64,000 bases of DNA. It comes from Fluviicola sp. XM-24bin1 (lineage in GTDB: Bacteria > Bacteroidota > Bacteroidia > Flavobacteriales_D > Crocinitomicaceae). Position 1 is the first letter of the stretch, and each line of letters starts with the position of its first letter. Below the pieces are notes generated by a model that was given only the letters and a program-made list of their open reading frames with translations, did not search any database and was not told the DNA's origin. Shown piece by piece: positions 34,707 through 44,057 of the stretch. The stretch is taken from the NCBI GenBank assembly GCA_003149635.1, contig QCWI01000007.1, positions 179,322 to 243,321 on the forward strand, given 5' to 3'. Both the position numbers and the translations under genes were made by a program.

Positions 34707-37700
34707 CTATATAAAATTCGATAGGCTAAACGGCTTATTCACCAAGTTAATGCTCATCGTAAATCGAATTTTCTTGCCGTATTCATCAAATACACCCGAC
34801 GTGTTGAATGAATTCAAAATTTCATCACTCATCCACATCGGGAAGTAGATTCCGAAGATATTTCCGAGACGAATTCCCAAACCGGTATTTAGCGCCACAG
34901 GACTCATAGATCCCGTTCCATCCTGGAATGATCCAGCGTCTACGAAAACACCAAAAAATCCGGGTTTAAGCGGCAAATCCATGTACATATTCCCGGCGAC
35001 CATCGTTCCAGTAGCTGTTCCATAGTAGGACGTACTCTTAAATCCTCCCATATTTTCAACGCGCTGCTGCGACCATGTACCCGTAATTTCATTTCGCCCC
35101 ATAAAGTATTCGTCTAGGAACAAATCCTGAAACCCAGTGGCACCAGATAATGAGAATGCATACGGAGTATCATCCGAATCACCCGTAAAATCGGCGAAGT
35201 ACGTGTGCCCTAAAAATCCTCTGATTTCAATCCAGCGTTTTTGCTTGTTCTTGAGATAGCGGTATTTGTAAGTTCCTTCCACAGTAAATCGGCCCGCACC
35301 TTCTTGGAGTGTGGTGCTAATCTCTCGAATGTAGTCAAAACGCGACTTTCCGATAAAATAGTGATCGGGTTTGCTATACGTAAATTGATATTCGGCATAT
35401 GCTCCTGCACGTTCCAATGTCACCGGTTGTAGGACGTCTTGGCGGTACATCGATTGCACGCGAATGGTTTGTGTGTACGGTTTGTCATCCCCACGATGCC
35501 CAATTTTAGCTGTCCAATATGGTAACACAGCAAGATAGTATCCATCATTTGCTCTCACCGATGAATCTTGTTTAAAGGTTTTGAAGGACAAGCCGAACTT
35601 CGAAATTTTCAAGTTGCGCTTCGGGTAGAAGTTGTAATTGAAATCAGCTACGCCTGAAACAAACTCTCGCTTGAATGAGAAGAAGGGCGAAACCAAGTAT
35701 CCGAATTTATTGAACGGAATTCCGAAGTTGTGGAAGGTAGGCCCGATCATAAATCCGTCGTAGAGATTCCCTGCAATTACTGGTAACCAGAAAAGGTTCG
35801 TTTGCTCCGGTTCGTTATCTCCAATGAGGACTTCCGTATTCAATCCTTCCCATTTACCAAAGATTCCTTGTTTTTTCCAGGAGTTGTTTTGTCGGTTGAT
35901 TTCAGGAATGTTAATTCCCGGATCGATTCGAACACCATCGATGTTCGTGTTCTCGAAACGAACGACTGATTTTTTCGTTCCGGGTTCTACCCATTTCGTT
36001 TCAATCACTTTGCCGTTTGCAAGCGTTGCGACTTCTATAGGCCCATCAACGTGCCCGACATTTTTTACGGTAACTGCAACGTCTTCATCGATTTTGACCT
36101 TCTTCAATTTGTAATCGACGTGATTCGTCGTTTGGATCAAATCTTCGAATAACCAACTCAAATCTTTCCCGGAGGTTTTCTCCAAAGAGCGACGCATATC
36201 TTCTGGTTGTGGATGTTTGAATTCCCATTCCGCATAGTATTCGCGCATGCACTTATCAAAAAGTTCATCGCCCAAATAGTCGCGCAAGTAGAAGAATACC
36301 AATCCCGTTTTTTGATACATCACCACACCGTAGTTGGCAGAGGTGAATTTCGCAGAATGCGTTTCAATGGGTTGATCTTCTCCCAGTGCAGCAATCATAC
36401 GATAGGAAATGTCACTCATGTCGTGGTGATCCAAATCTTCGAAATGGAACGCACCACCAAGTACCATATCGGAAAGCGCCTGGTTATCAGGATATTTGGT
36501 TTGAACGTATCGCACCTCATTCAAAGTGTTCATTCCTTCGTCCATCCAACCGTGCACGCGCTCATTGGTTCCGAGCTGTCCATAAAACCAGTTATGTCCT
36601 ACCTCGTGTACAATCACGACTTCCAATTGGTAATCATTCCCTGATCCTCCGATAACGGTAACATTTGGATATTCCATCCCTCCGCCGGCGCTAATGGTTC
36701 CATCGACCGCCGTTACATTGTTGTAGGGATAATCTCCGTTCCAAAGGCTGTAGTAATATACGGCATCGTTGAGGTATTCGCTGGCTTTGATCCAAAGTTC
36801 TGCTTCATTTTCTGTGTACATGGCCCAAGAAGTCACTGATCGACCTGAGTGCGGCAACTTCACTGAGCTCTTCAATACGTTGAATCGTTTGTCAGCGAAC
36901 CAGGCGAAATCGTGAACGTTGTCCTGAGTAAACTGAATGGTTTTCATAGTCTTCGATGACTCAGGGAATCCATTTTTCACCGTCACAGCTCCAAATTCCG
37001 TAAAGTTGATTCCTTCCTCTACATTTGCGGCAGTAGTCTTCGCACGATCGTTTAAGAAATTGATCTCAGATTCAGTGCGTAGATCTCCTGTGGCTCCAAC
37101 GACGTAATTCTCAGGAAGGGTAATGGAAACATTGAACGACCCGTATTCCGAGTAAAATTCTCCTTGATTTAAATAAGGGAAAGCATTCCAGCCATTTTTG
37201 TCATATACGGCCGGCTTCGGATACCACTGTGTAATCTGGTACGACTGCTTGATGTGTCCTAGTCTAGAGATGCGTCCCGACGGTAATTTTACGTGAAATG
37301 GAGTGCTGACTTTTACTTCATTTCCAGAATAAAGTGGTTTGTTCAGTACGATGTAACAAATATCAATGTACTCAGGATGATAGTCCCATTTTACAGGCTC
37401 TCCATTTACTTTAAAATCAAGCGAATCGATGTACCCTTTCACATCGTCATCTCCATATTTCAGGATTAGCTTTTTATTGTTGTATTGTTGCTTCGCGAGA
37501 GCCGTTTCTCCATTCTTGTAGGCGTTCGGCCAAATGTGGATATAGATGGTATCCAATTGGTCGGGTGAATTATTGATGTACAAGAATTCTTCGTACGCCG
37601 AAAGCGTGTGATTTTCATCGTCCAGCTTTACGTCGATGGTATAGTTAACTTCTTGTTGCCAATAATTTTGTGCAAAACCGGTTGTGGCTGCGAAAAGGAA

Positions 37701-37727
37701 GAGTAGGGTTAATCGATACATTCTCAA
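34707..37727 (-). CDS. M1-family metallopeptidase with C-terminal beta-barrel-like domain
   Basis: 1,006 residues with a signal peptide (MRMYRLTLLFLFAATTGFAQ). The peptidase has a GGMEYPN exopeptidase-like motif at 349-355, the zinc site HEVGH at 374-378 and the third ligand Glu397 at the correct 18-residue spacing (WMDEGMNT). From about residue 640 to the end the sequence changes to alternating aromatic/polar strands (FGYLVSPFFSFKREFVSGVADFNYNFYP, VFVDAGSF, LGIRLGNIFGIYFP, KIRFTMSINLV) like an outer-membrane surface-antigen barrel. The peptidase would then be held at the outer membrane, cleaving N-terminal residues from peptides. Barrel assignment is inference. Confidence 0.9.
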   Translation of the reverse strand: MRMYRLTLLFLFAATTGFAQNYWQQEVNYTIDVKLDDENHTLSAYEEFLYINNSPDQLDTIYIHIWPNAYKNGETALAKQQYNNKKLILKYGDDDVKGYIDSLDFKVNGEPVKWDYHPEYIDICYIVLNKPLYSGNEVKVSTPFHVKLPSGRISRLGHIKQSYQITQWYPKPAVYDKNGWNAFPYLNQGEFYSEYGSFNVSITLPENYVVGATGDLRTESEINFLNDRAKTTAANVEEGINFTEFGAVTVKNGFPESSKTMKTIQFTQDNVHDFAWFADKRFNVLKSSVKLPHSGRSVTSWAMYTENEAELWIKASEYLNDAVYYYSLWNGDYPYNNVTAVDGTISAGGGMEYPNVTVIGGSGNDYQLEVVIVHEVGHNWFYGQLGTNERVHGWMDEGMNTLNEVRYVQTKYPDNQALSDMVLGGAFHFEDLDHHDMSDISYRMIAALGEDQPIETHSAKFTSANYGVVMYQKTGLVFFYLRDYLGDELFDKCMREYYAEWEFKHPQPEDMRRSLEKTSGKDLSWLFEDLIQTTNHVDYKLKKVKIDEDVAVTVKNVGHVDGPIEVATLANGKVIETKWVEPGTKKSVVRFENTNIDGVRIDPGINIPEINRQNNSWKKQGIFGKWEGLNTEVLIGDNEPEQTNLFWLPVIAGNLYDGFMIGPTFHNFGIPFNKFGYLVSPFFSFKREFVSGVADFNYNFYPKRNLKISKFGLSFKTFKQDSSVRANDGYYLAVLPYWTAKIGHRGDDKPYTQTIRVQSMYRQDVLQPVTLERAGAYAEYQFTYSKPDHYFIGKSRFDYIREISTTLQEGAGRFTVEGTYKYRYLKNKQKRWIEIRGFLGHTYFADFTGDSDDTPYAFSLSGATGFQDLFLDEYFMGRNEITGTWSQQRVENMGGFKSTSYYGTATGTMVAGNMYMDLPLKPGFFGVFVDAGSFQDGTGSMSPVALNTGLGIRLGNIFGIYFPMWMSDEILNSFNTSGVFDEYGKKIRFTMSINLVNKPFSLSNFI

Positions 37728-37853
37728 TCAATTTGGGCGAATTTACGCAAAATCGAAGTTGTGTCCCCGTAGAATAAAATCAATTTGCCCAAAGGATGAT
37801 AAAAGTTGATAATTGCGGGATGAATGGTTGACGACATTACTCTTGATACGATA

Positions 37854-37888
37854 GATCAAAAAAAGCCGCATCAAAACGATACGGCTTT
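37854..37888 (-). terminator. Terminator after the DUF5106/thioredoxin gene
   Basis: AAAGCCG / CGGCTTT with an additional ATC/GAT inner pairing; on the minus strand it is followed by a T-run. Confidence 0.85.
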
Positions 37889-37908
37889 CGATAGGATCAA
37901 TGCTTTTA

Positions 37909-39504
37909 TTAATGCATCTGCTCGTCTTCTTTGTTTTGTTCCGGCGGGAAGATCTTCTCAGCGTCTTCAACCCCTTGAATTTTATCGAACAAATCTTCTA
38001 ATTGCGAAACGGTCAATGAATACGCAATGATTTCATTCTTATCGTTCAAAATCCAAACCTTCGGCGTTGCAAAGATGTCGTATTGCTGCTGATAATTCAA
38101 GGATTCCAAAGTCGTTTCAGTCAATAACTGACGTAATTTCGGTTGCCCCGGAGTTTCATCCATTGCTGCTTCCTTCATCGTATAGGTCAATCCTACGTTG
38201 ATGAATTGTAAGTTATTCGCAATGATGAATTTCTTCCACTTCTCGAACAAATCCTCGCTATCTGCTTTTCCAACCGCGAAGATTTCAATGTTGCGATCGC
38301 GCCATTTCTTTTCGTAAAGCGTCTGCAATTTCGGTGTAATCTTCTTACAGTGTCCACATTCAGGATCCCAGAAATACAAAACTTTGTACTCGCTGTCCAA
38401 GCTCATGAAGTCGTGGTACATAACATTCGTTGTGTCACGAAGTTTGATGTTCGGAGGAATAGCTCCCATCACCAAGTTGAAGTGCGTATTCACGTTTTCG
38501 CACAGTTTAAGGCGCTGTGATTCTTTCGTCCAGTGTGCGGCAGTTCCACCGTCTTCTGCGGTAACACCTTTGTACACACGATTCCCCACTTTAAAATCAG
38601 TGTCATCGCCACAGTAGTAACGTTTTCCGAGGTAAACATACACCTTGTTCATCCCCATGATCTTGCTTTTACTGTATTGATTAGTCAATATCGATACACA
38701 GTATTGGAAGTAATCAGATTTGATATCAAACTGGTCGATGAAATCGAAGGCCTCAATCAAAATAGAATCCCAGTGTTGCAGCAACATGCGCTTGCTGAAG
38801 TAGTAATCCAGCTTTTCTCCGAAGATTTTTGTGCGCACCAATCGATCATCAGCCAAATCGATGTTGTCCCAGTAATGTTCTTTGTAGTACTTGTAACGGA
38901 AGTTTTCCTCAAGTGGTTCACCGTTTTCATCCACCGGAGCGTCTGGAACTTCAACTTCGAAGGACATCTTCAAAATCTTCGTTGCCAACATGTCACCATG
39001 ATTTTTCAAGAGGTTGTTGCGGTAGTCTTCTACTTCCTTGTTCAATCCTTCAATTTTGTCTTTGAGCGCATTCCATTGTTTAGAACCTTCTTCATGATTC
39101 TCTTGATCTTTTCGTGCTTGATCCGCTAGTGGACGTCTCGTTCCAATCATTTGAACGTATCCGAAGAACAATTCGTTTTCTTTGGATTTCTTCACTTGAG
39201 CGTTCTGCATGAAGTTGGGGCCCTTGGCACGAATGTCAATATCTTCTTCGCCGCTATACACAAACTCTAAAAGGTTTTGATTCGGGATGTACAAGGCCAA
39301 TAAACCCGGTTTCTGCTTTGACCCATCAAATGAAACCACTCCATTCACCATTTCAGCGGTATCGGCATAGAATAGATTCTTACCAAAATACTTCACCAAA
39401 TGCACGGTTGTATCTTTCTCTTGGCCATCGATTTTAAATCGAATATTCTGAGCCTGAGATTGATACCCAATCAATGCCAACAATACGATCAATAAATACT
39501 TCAT
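37909..39504 (-). CDS. Exported thioredoxin-like protein (DUF5106-type)
   Basis: 531 residues from the ATG at 39504, chosen because it starts a signal peptide (MKYLLIVLLALIGYQSQAQ); an ATG eight codons upstream is less likely. The N-terminal about 110 residues form a DUF4369-like beta domain, the middle is helical (DUF5106-like), and the C-terminal about 170 residues form a TlpA/AhpC-type thioredoxin domain with WDPECGHCKK (CGHC) and ATPKVWILND (cis-Pro). It is expected in the periplasm, handling disulfides. Ends in a terminator; no partner gene overlaps. Confidence 0.88.
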   Translation of the reverse strand: MKYLLIVLLALIGYQSQAQNIRFKIDGQEKDTTVHLVKYFGKNLFYADTAEMVNGVVSFDGSKQKPGLLALYIPNQNLLEFVYSGEEDIDIRAKGPNFMQNAQVKKSKENELFFGYVQMIGTRRPLADQARKDQENHEEGSKQWNALKDKIEGLNKEVEDYRNNLLKNHGDMLATKILKMSFEVEVPDAPVDENGEPLEENFRYKYYKEHYWDNIDLADDRLVRTKIFGEKLDYYFSKRMLLQHWDSILIEAFDFIDQFDIKSDYFQYCVSILTNQYSKSKIMGMNKVYVYLGKRYYCGDDTDFKVGNRVYKGVTAEDGGTAAHWTKESQRLKLCENVNTHFNLVMGAIPPNIKLRDTTNVMYHDFMSLDSEYKVLYFWDPECGHCKKITPKLQTLYEKKWRDRNIEIFAVGKADSEDLFEKWKKFIIANNLQFINVGLTYTMKEAAMDETPGQPKLRQLLTETTLESLNYQQQYDIFATPKVWILNDKNEIIAYSLTVSQLEDLFDKIQGVEDAEKIFPPEQNKEDEQMH

Positions 39505-39643
39505 AAAATTCGTTCTATTTTCTTTCAATCAGTCTGCACACAAAGGTAACAGCTAGATTTGACAGTTTTTTGTTTAGACGCTAAAATATTGCCGAGCGAT
39601 GCGCTTCAGAATGGCATTAACATTATTTTAACGTTAGTGCGCT

Positions 39644-40828
39644 TTAGTACTCCGCGTAGATTCCTTTTCGGGCGGTCAAGAAGCTGGAAAGCATAAAGAA
39701 TACATAAGCCAACGCTAGTGCTCCAAAACTCCACATGGAGAGGTTGGTATCAATGTACACACCGCCGTCTGAGAACATATCGTCCAACCAGATTTTTAGA
39801 ATTACGAAAGAAACAAAAGCGATTGCGATGACGACGCCGAATATGATGGAGAAATACACGAAGAATTTCTTTACCAAATCTTTCGGATGGTAACCGATGC
39901 GCATCAAGGTTCGAACCTCGTAGAGATTTCGCGTAATTAATAATTGCATGTATTGAATGAGTACCAAAATGGCAACGAAAACAGCGATAGTCGAGATTCC
40001 GATCACAACTAGGAACAGCGTTCCAACGATGCTTTTTAATCTACTTAAATCCATTTCTGATTCGGCAGATTCCAAGCCGTGTTCGTTCATATATTCTTCC
40101 ACCTTTCCGAATTGTCCGTCCTTACTGGAAATCATCAATTGCGTTACTTTTTGCTCTTCATCCGGTGAGAATTTTGTATTCGCGTAGTTCATGAATTCCT
40201 GAGGAATCAAGATGGATGGCACTGAACTCGTGAACCCGACGATATACGCCTCGTGGGATTCTTTCATTTTTCCGTCCGTGCTGTGCAGCGTTAATTTGAA
40301 TCGAATTCGCTTCGCCAAACTTTCAGAAACTTGCGGAATGTTTCGAGAGGCGGCATATGTGTTCAACATGACCAAAAACTGTCTGGGAAGAACGATGGGA
40401 ACGTGGTGCGCTCCTTCTTTCCATTTCCACTTGTTCGGATCCATGTCCAAGAATTCTGCATCTACCGTTTGTACGAAGACATCCGTCCCGAAATCTACGG
40501 GAACTTTATTGTCATCTTTTTCGAAATACAATCCTCTGGAAATAACCGGCTGCGCACGACTTACAAAGGGCAAATTTCTAATTTCTTCGATGGCTTCTTC
40601 GCCGAAATCCGTTTTGGATAGGTTGAAAACACTTGCCTCCGTTACTTTCTTTTGTACAACAATCGTATTTGGGCCAAGTACATCGCTTCCTTCTCCAAAT
40701 TCCTGCACTTTAATTAGGTAATGGATGGAAGTAACGAGGAAAGTAATTCCTAGAAAGGCGCCAATCATTGCAATGACCAGCTGCCGACTGTCCTGATTTC
40801 TGAATAAGAGTTTGTTCAGCATGGTCAT
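39644..40828 (-). CDS. FtsX-type ABC transporter permease
   Basis: 394 residues. A first membrane helix near residues 17-38, a periplasmic domain of about 230 residues, then three helices (about 265-290, 322-346 and 365-385): the 4-helix MacB/FtsX/LolC layout. It overlaps the ATPase gene by 4 bp and would form one transporter with it. Lipoprotein release (LolCDE-like) or mechanotransmission are both possible; the substrate is not evident. The loop YEVRTLMRIGYHPKDLVKKFFVY is the cytoplasmic coupling helix region. Confidence 0.88.
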   Translation of the reverse strand: MTMLNKLLFRNQDSRQLVIAMIGAFLGITFLVTSIHYLIKVQEFGEGSDVLGPNTIVVQKKVTEASVFNLSKTDFGEEAIEEIRNLPFVSRAQPVISRGLYFEKDDNKVPVDFGTDVFVQTVDAEFLDMDPNKWKWKEGAHHVPIVLPRQFLVMLNTYAASRNIPQVSESLAKRIRFKLTLHSTDGKMKESHEAYIVGFTSSVPSILIPQEFMNYANTKFSPDEEQKVTQLMISSKDGQFGKVEEYMNEHGLESAESEMDLSRLKSIVGTLFLVVIGISTIAVFVAILVLIQYMQLLITRNLYEVRTLMRIGYHPKDLVKKFFVYFSIIFGVVIAIAFVSFVILKIWLDDMFSDGGVYIDTNLSMWSFGALALAYVFFMLSSFLTARKGIYAEY

Positions 40829-41466
40829 AGTTTTAGTTCGTAATCGTATTCGTAATCATGTGCGCTTCCCAAAGAGGTAAGAACGAATCCTGCTCCTTGT
40901 TCCATGGTACGTTCATGAATCATGGAAAGACATCTGTCAGCATTTGCAACGTCCAGATGCGAGAACGGTTCGTCAAGGATCAACCATTCGTACGGTTGTG
41001 CAAGTGCGCGAATGATGGCCACGCGTTGGCGCTGTCCCATGGATAACAATCCACATTCTTGCTCCCATTTGTTTTCAATTTCCAGTTGTTGCAACATCTG
41101 TTTGAACTCCATTTCTGAATAGGTGTCCGTCAATTGGTTTTTGAGGAGCAAATTCTCCTTGACTGTTAAGTCTGGGAATAATTGTAAATCCTGAAAGATG
41201 GCTGAGATTTTGATTTTGCGAATTTCCGTCCACTGATCGGGTGTGAAAGAACGGATGTTCACTCCGTCAAAAGTTACCGTTCCAGTATAATCGTGCCGTA
41301 AGCCATAGATGACTCCGGCAAAGGTTGTTTTCCCTTTACCGCTTGAGGCATTCAACATAATTCGATGAGCCGATTTCAAGTCAACAGAATTTCCCCAAAT
41401 ACTGTCTTCACCATGATTGATGGAAGCCAGTGGCTCGGGCATAATGTTCTCCAGTTTTATATTCAT
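40825..41466 (-). CDS. ABC transporter ATP-binding protein (LolD-like)
   Basis: 213 residues from the ATG at 41466; a start at 41532 would overlap miaA and adds non-conserved residues. Walker A is SSGKGKTT, the signature reads LLSMGQRQRVAIIRALAQ (LSMGQ in place of LSGGQ), Walker B WLILDEPFSHLD. The order and 4-bp overlap with the FtsX-type permease make them one transporter. The non-standard signature Met and a degenerate A-loop are variations to note. Confidence 0.88.
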   Translation of the reverse strand: MNIKLENIMPEPLASINHGEDSIWGNSVDLKSAHRIMLNASSGKGKTTFAGVIYGLRHDYTGTVTFDGVNIRSFTPDQWTEIRKIKISAIFQDLQLFPDLTVKENLLLKNQLTDTYSEMEFKQMLQQLEIENKWEQECGLLSMGQRQRVAIIRALAQPYEWLILDEPFSHLDVANADRCLSMIHERTMEQGAGFVLTSLGSAHDYEYDYELKL

Positions 41467-41506
41467 AGAATGGTTTGGGTACGTAAATTCAAGAATCGTT
41501 CCATTC

Positions 41507-42421
41507 TCAACCGATGGATCGCTTCTCTTCAAAAATGCTCAAAATTTCTTTGATGACGGTCTCAGAATCGGTGAATTTAATCCAGTGACTTTCAGGATGT
41601 CTGCGCAACCAAGTCAGCTGGCGCTTCGCGTACCTTCTCGAATTTTGTTTTATCTGGTTGATGGCGGTTTCTTTGTCCATTGTTCCATCGAAATAAGCAA
41701 AAAGTTCTTTGTATCCGACTGTATTCATTGAAGTGAGATGGCGCAAATGTAGGACGGATTTCGCCTCAGCTTCCAATCCAGCTTCCATCATGAGATCCAC
41801 GCGCAAATTGATCCGATTGTACAAAACTTCTCTTTCGTGATCCAAAACGAAGCTATGCACTTTGAATGGGCGTTCTTTTTTAGATCCCTGGCGTAAGTCA
41901 GAATATTTCTTTCCAGTAATTCGGATTACTTCAACCGCCCGCATGACGCGTGATGCATTCTGACGATCTACTTGTTCGTAGTATTCAGGGTCTTTTTCTG
42001 CTAGTTCAGACAGTAGGGGAGAGAGTCCATTCGCATCCAGTTCTGTCTGAATTTGGCGCTTCATTTCTGGATCTGTTGGGATGTCATCCAAGCCAATGCA
42101 AAGGGCATCTACGAACATTCCAGATCCTCCAACGAGAACCACAACGTCTTTGTCTTTAAATTCTTCCTCAAGAATAACCAATCCTTCTTTTTCGTATTGC
42201 GCCGCTGTGACTTCATCTTCTAATTGATGCGAATTAATAAAATGGTGTGTTACGCCCTGTTGTTCTTCCAAATCGGGTTTTGCAGTACCGATACTCACTT
42301 CCTTGTAAAACTGTCGGGAATCAGCAGAAACAACGCAGGTATTGAAGTGTTTCGCAATGGCAACTCCGATGGATGTTTTTCCACTGGCCGTAGGGCCTGC
42401 TATGACGATGAGGTGTTTGAT
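41507..42421 (-). CDS. miaA: tRNA dimethylallyltransferase MiaA, ATC as apparent start
   Basis: 304 residues if translation starts at the ATC at 42421-42419. MiaA adds dimethylallyl to A37 of tRNAs reading UNN codons. The P-loop GPTASGKT falls at residues 9-16, preceded by IKHLIVIA, exactly where homologues have MKHLIVIA; between the upstream in-frame TAA and this P-loop there is no ATG, GTG or TTG. The first standard start (GTG at 42298) would delete the P-loop and the DSRQFYKE substrate loop. Later motifs are intact: GGSGMFVDALCIG, ASRVMRAVEVI, and YAKRQLTWLRR near the C-terminus. Either an ATC start is used or the start codon has been mutated. Confidence 0.88.
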   Translation of the reverse strand: MKHLIVIAGPTASGKTSIGVAIAKHFNTCVVSADSRQFYKEVSIGTAKPDLEEQQGVTHHFINSHQLEDEVTAAQYEKEGLVILEEEFKDKDVVVLVGGSGMFVDALCIGLDDIPTDPEMKRQIQTELDANGLSPLLSELAEKDPEYYEQVDRQNASRVMRAVEVIRITGKKYSDLRQGSKKERPFKVHSFVLDHEREVLYNRINLRVDLMMEAGLEAEAKSVLHLRHLTSMNTVGYKELFAYFDGTMDKETAINQIKQNSRRYAKRQLTWLRRHPESHWIKFTDSETVIKEILSIFEEKRSIG

Positions 42422-42464
42422 GGGGTGAAATTAATAAGGAATATTGAATAAGGAATAAAACTCC

Positions 42465-42483
42465 GACTTCGAGTGCCTCAGTC
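42465..42483. repeat. Conserved-loop hairpin, copy 2
   Basis: GACT (42465-42468) and AGTC (42480-42483) enclose the 11-nt loop TCGAGTGCCTC. It lies about 45 bp upstream of miaA. Confidence 0.6.
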
Positions 42484-42527
42484 TTCGTTCTTTAATATTT
42501 CTTATTCATAATTTATGACTCAATATT

Positions 42528-43979
42528 TCAATCATACTCAGTTACCCAATTCATATAACGTTCCATGACGTCGCGGATGTAGCGATAGGTCGTAGTTCCG
42601 CGCATCATTCCATTGCGAACTACAGGGTCTTGATAATATTCCTGTTTGGATAGGTTGAGAAGCATCAATTCTACATTGTCTTCCCAGCGATGTGGATTTT
42701 TACCGTGTTTCCTAGCTAATTTTACCGCATCTTGAATGTGTCCACGACCGGCATTGTAGGAGGCAAGGGCAAATTTCTTTCGTTCGAGTTCATCGGGAAC
42801 GTCTTTCCAAAACTTCTCGTCGGCCATTAGTTTTTTGGCTCCTCCCATGATTTGAACGGAAGGTGGCGAATCAGGATAAACTCCATAATGCGGTCCTGTA
42901 TTTGGCATGAACTGCATCATTCCGTAAGCGCCCCCGAAAGATTGAATCTCAGGGTTGAATTTAGACTCTTGATAAGCTACCGAAGCGAGAAGTCGCCAAT
43001 CCCATCCAGAGAAATCAGCAGCTTTTCTGAAAAGATCATCGAATTGAGAAATGCGATCTCCATTCAAAACCACGTTGCTGTTCTTGGTTTTGGTCGCCAC
43101 GTGTTTCATTTCGAAATACTTGCGATAGATGTACTTGTACGTCGGTTTTTCCATGAACTCTAGGAGCCAGGAATCAAGTTTGGCTTTCAGCAATGGACTG
43201 GATTTACGCAATCCGAACGCCATTTTTTGTTTCACGGATAAGTCAAGATCGGTGTAGAGGTTATCAAAGAACTGCTCGTTGACTTTCGCTACGTTGTCCT
43301 CAGCAACCGTATAATCGATAAGGCCCGTGGAAACCATTTCAATTAATTCCTCTCCACCAATAGTACCTTCAATTCCTTGAATGAAAATCGTGTCGCCAAT
43401 TTCATCTTGCAAGTGTACCAATCGTTGGTAGTAACTCGAATTTTTCCAAACGCGGACTTCCTTTTGAGCGAGATCGGTGGGGGCTACAATCATTTCCTCC
43501 ATCCATTCGTCCTCTTTCATCTCTTTCCAACCGTCCGGTTTGCGTTGTATGAGTACTTGTTGCGTCTGCGCAAACGGGGCCGAAAAGCTAATTTTTTTGC
43601 CACGATCTTTGGTGATTGTATAATTACAAGCAATGATATCGCCTTCTCCCTTATTCAATTTAATGATTAGGCTGTCCAAATTCTTTACGACTTGCACCTC
43701 TAATTCCACACCGATGCTCTCGGCAAATTGCTGAAGAATTTCATACTCGAATCCCATTTTACGCCCTTTGTAATTGAAGTAGGAAGTGGAACTGTTTTCT
43801 GCTAAAACAACCAATTTTCCTCGTTTGATGATGTCGGGCAAATCCAATTTGGCGGAGCGCTTTGTGAACGTTTCCGTTCCTTCCAATGATGGGGGAGCTT
43901 CCATGACACAACTGCTTACTGACAAGGCAATTGTCAACAAGACAAGGCAAATCGGGAAGATAGTTGTTCGATGTCTCAT
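42528..43979 (-). CDS. MltF-like lytic murein transglycosylase with solute-binding domain
   Basis: 483 residues. A lipobox (ALSVSSC, about Cys24) follows a signal peptide. Residues 50-290 form an SBP_bac_3 domain (GKLVVLAENSSTSYF...GFEYEILQQFAESIGVEL, GEGDIIACNYTITKDRGKKISFS), and residues 315-470 an SLT domain with catalytic Glu338 in AYQESKFNP, GAYGMMQFMP and ASYNAG. This is the domain order of MltF, which cleaves peptidoglycan glycan strands and is controlled by ligand binding. Outer-membrane-anchored, periplasmic. Confidence 0.93.
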   Translation of the reverse strand: MRHRTTIFPICLVLLTIALSVSSCVMEAPPSLEGTETFTKRSAKLDLPDIIKRGKLVVLAENSSTSYFNYKGRKMGFEYEILQQFAESIGVELEVQVVKNLDSLIIKLNKGEGDIIACNYTITKDRGKKISFSAPFAQTQQVLIQRKPDGWKEMKEDEWMEEMIVAPTDLAQKEVRVWKNSSYYQRLVHLQDEIGDTIFIQGIEGTIGGEELIEMVSTGLIDYTVAEDNVAKVNEQFFDNLYTDLDLSVKQKMAFGLRKSSPLLKAKLDSWLLEFMEKPTYKYIYRKYFEMKHVATKTKNSNVVLNGDRISQFDDLFRKAADFSGWDWRLLASVAYQESKFNPEIQSFGGAYGMMQFMPNTGPHYGVYPDSPPSVQIMGGAKKLMADEKFWKDVPDELERKKFALASYNAGRGHIQDAVKLARKHGKNPHRWEDNVELMLLNLSKQEYYQDPVVRNGMMRGTTTYRYIRDVMERYMNWVTEYD

Positions 43980-44057
43980 GGGCGATTCGGTGAAGTAAAT
44001 TACGTTTTTTCAGCCTTTTTCGGTGAAATCGGCGGTGCGAATTATCAACACTCGGGA

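Noticed and set aside
36207..36655. Two overlapping plus-strand frames of 89-145 codons
   Set aside because: Antisense to the M1 peptidase active-site region, with no promoter or family resemblance.
37824..38030. 68-codon plus-strand frame
   Set aside because: Antisense to the end of the thioredoxin-like gene and to its terminator.
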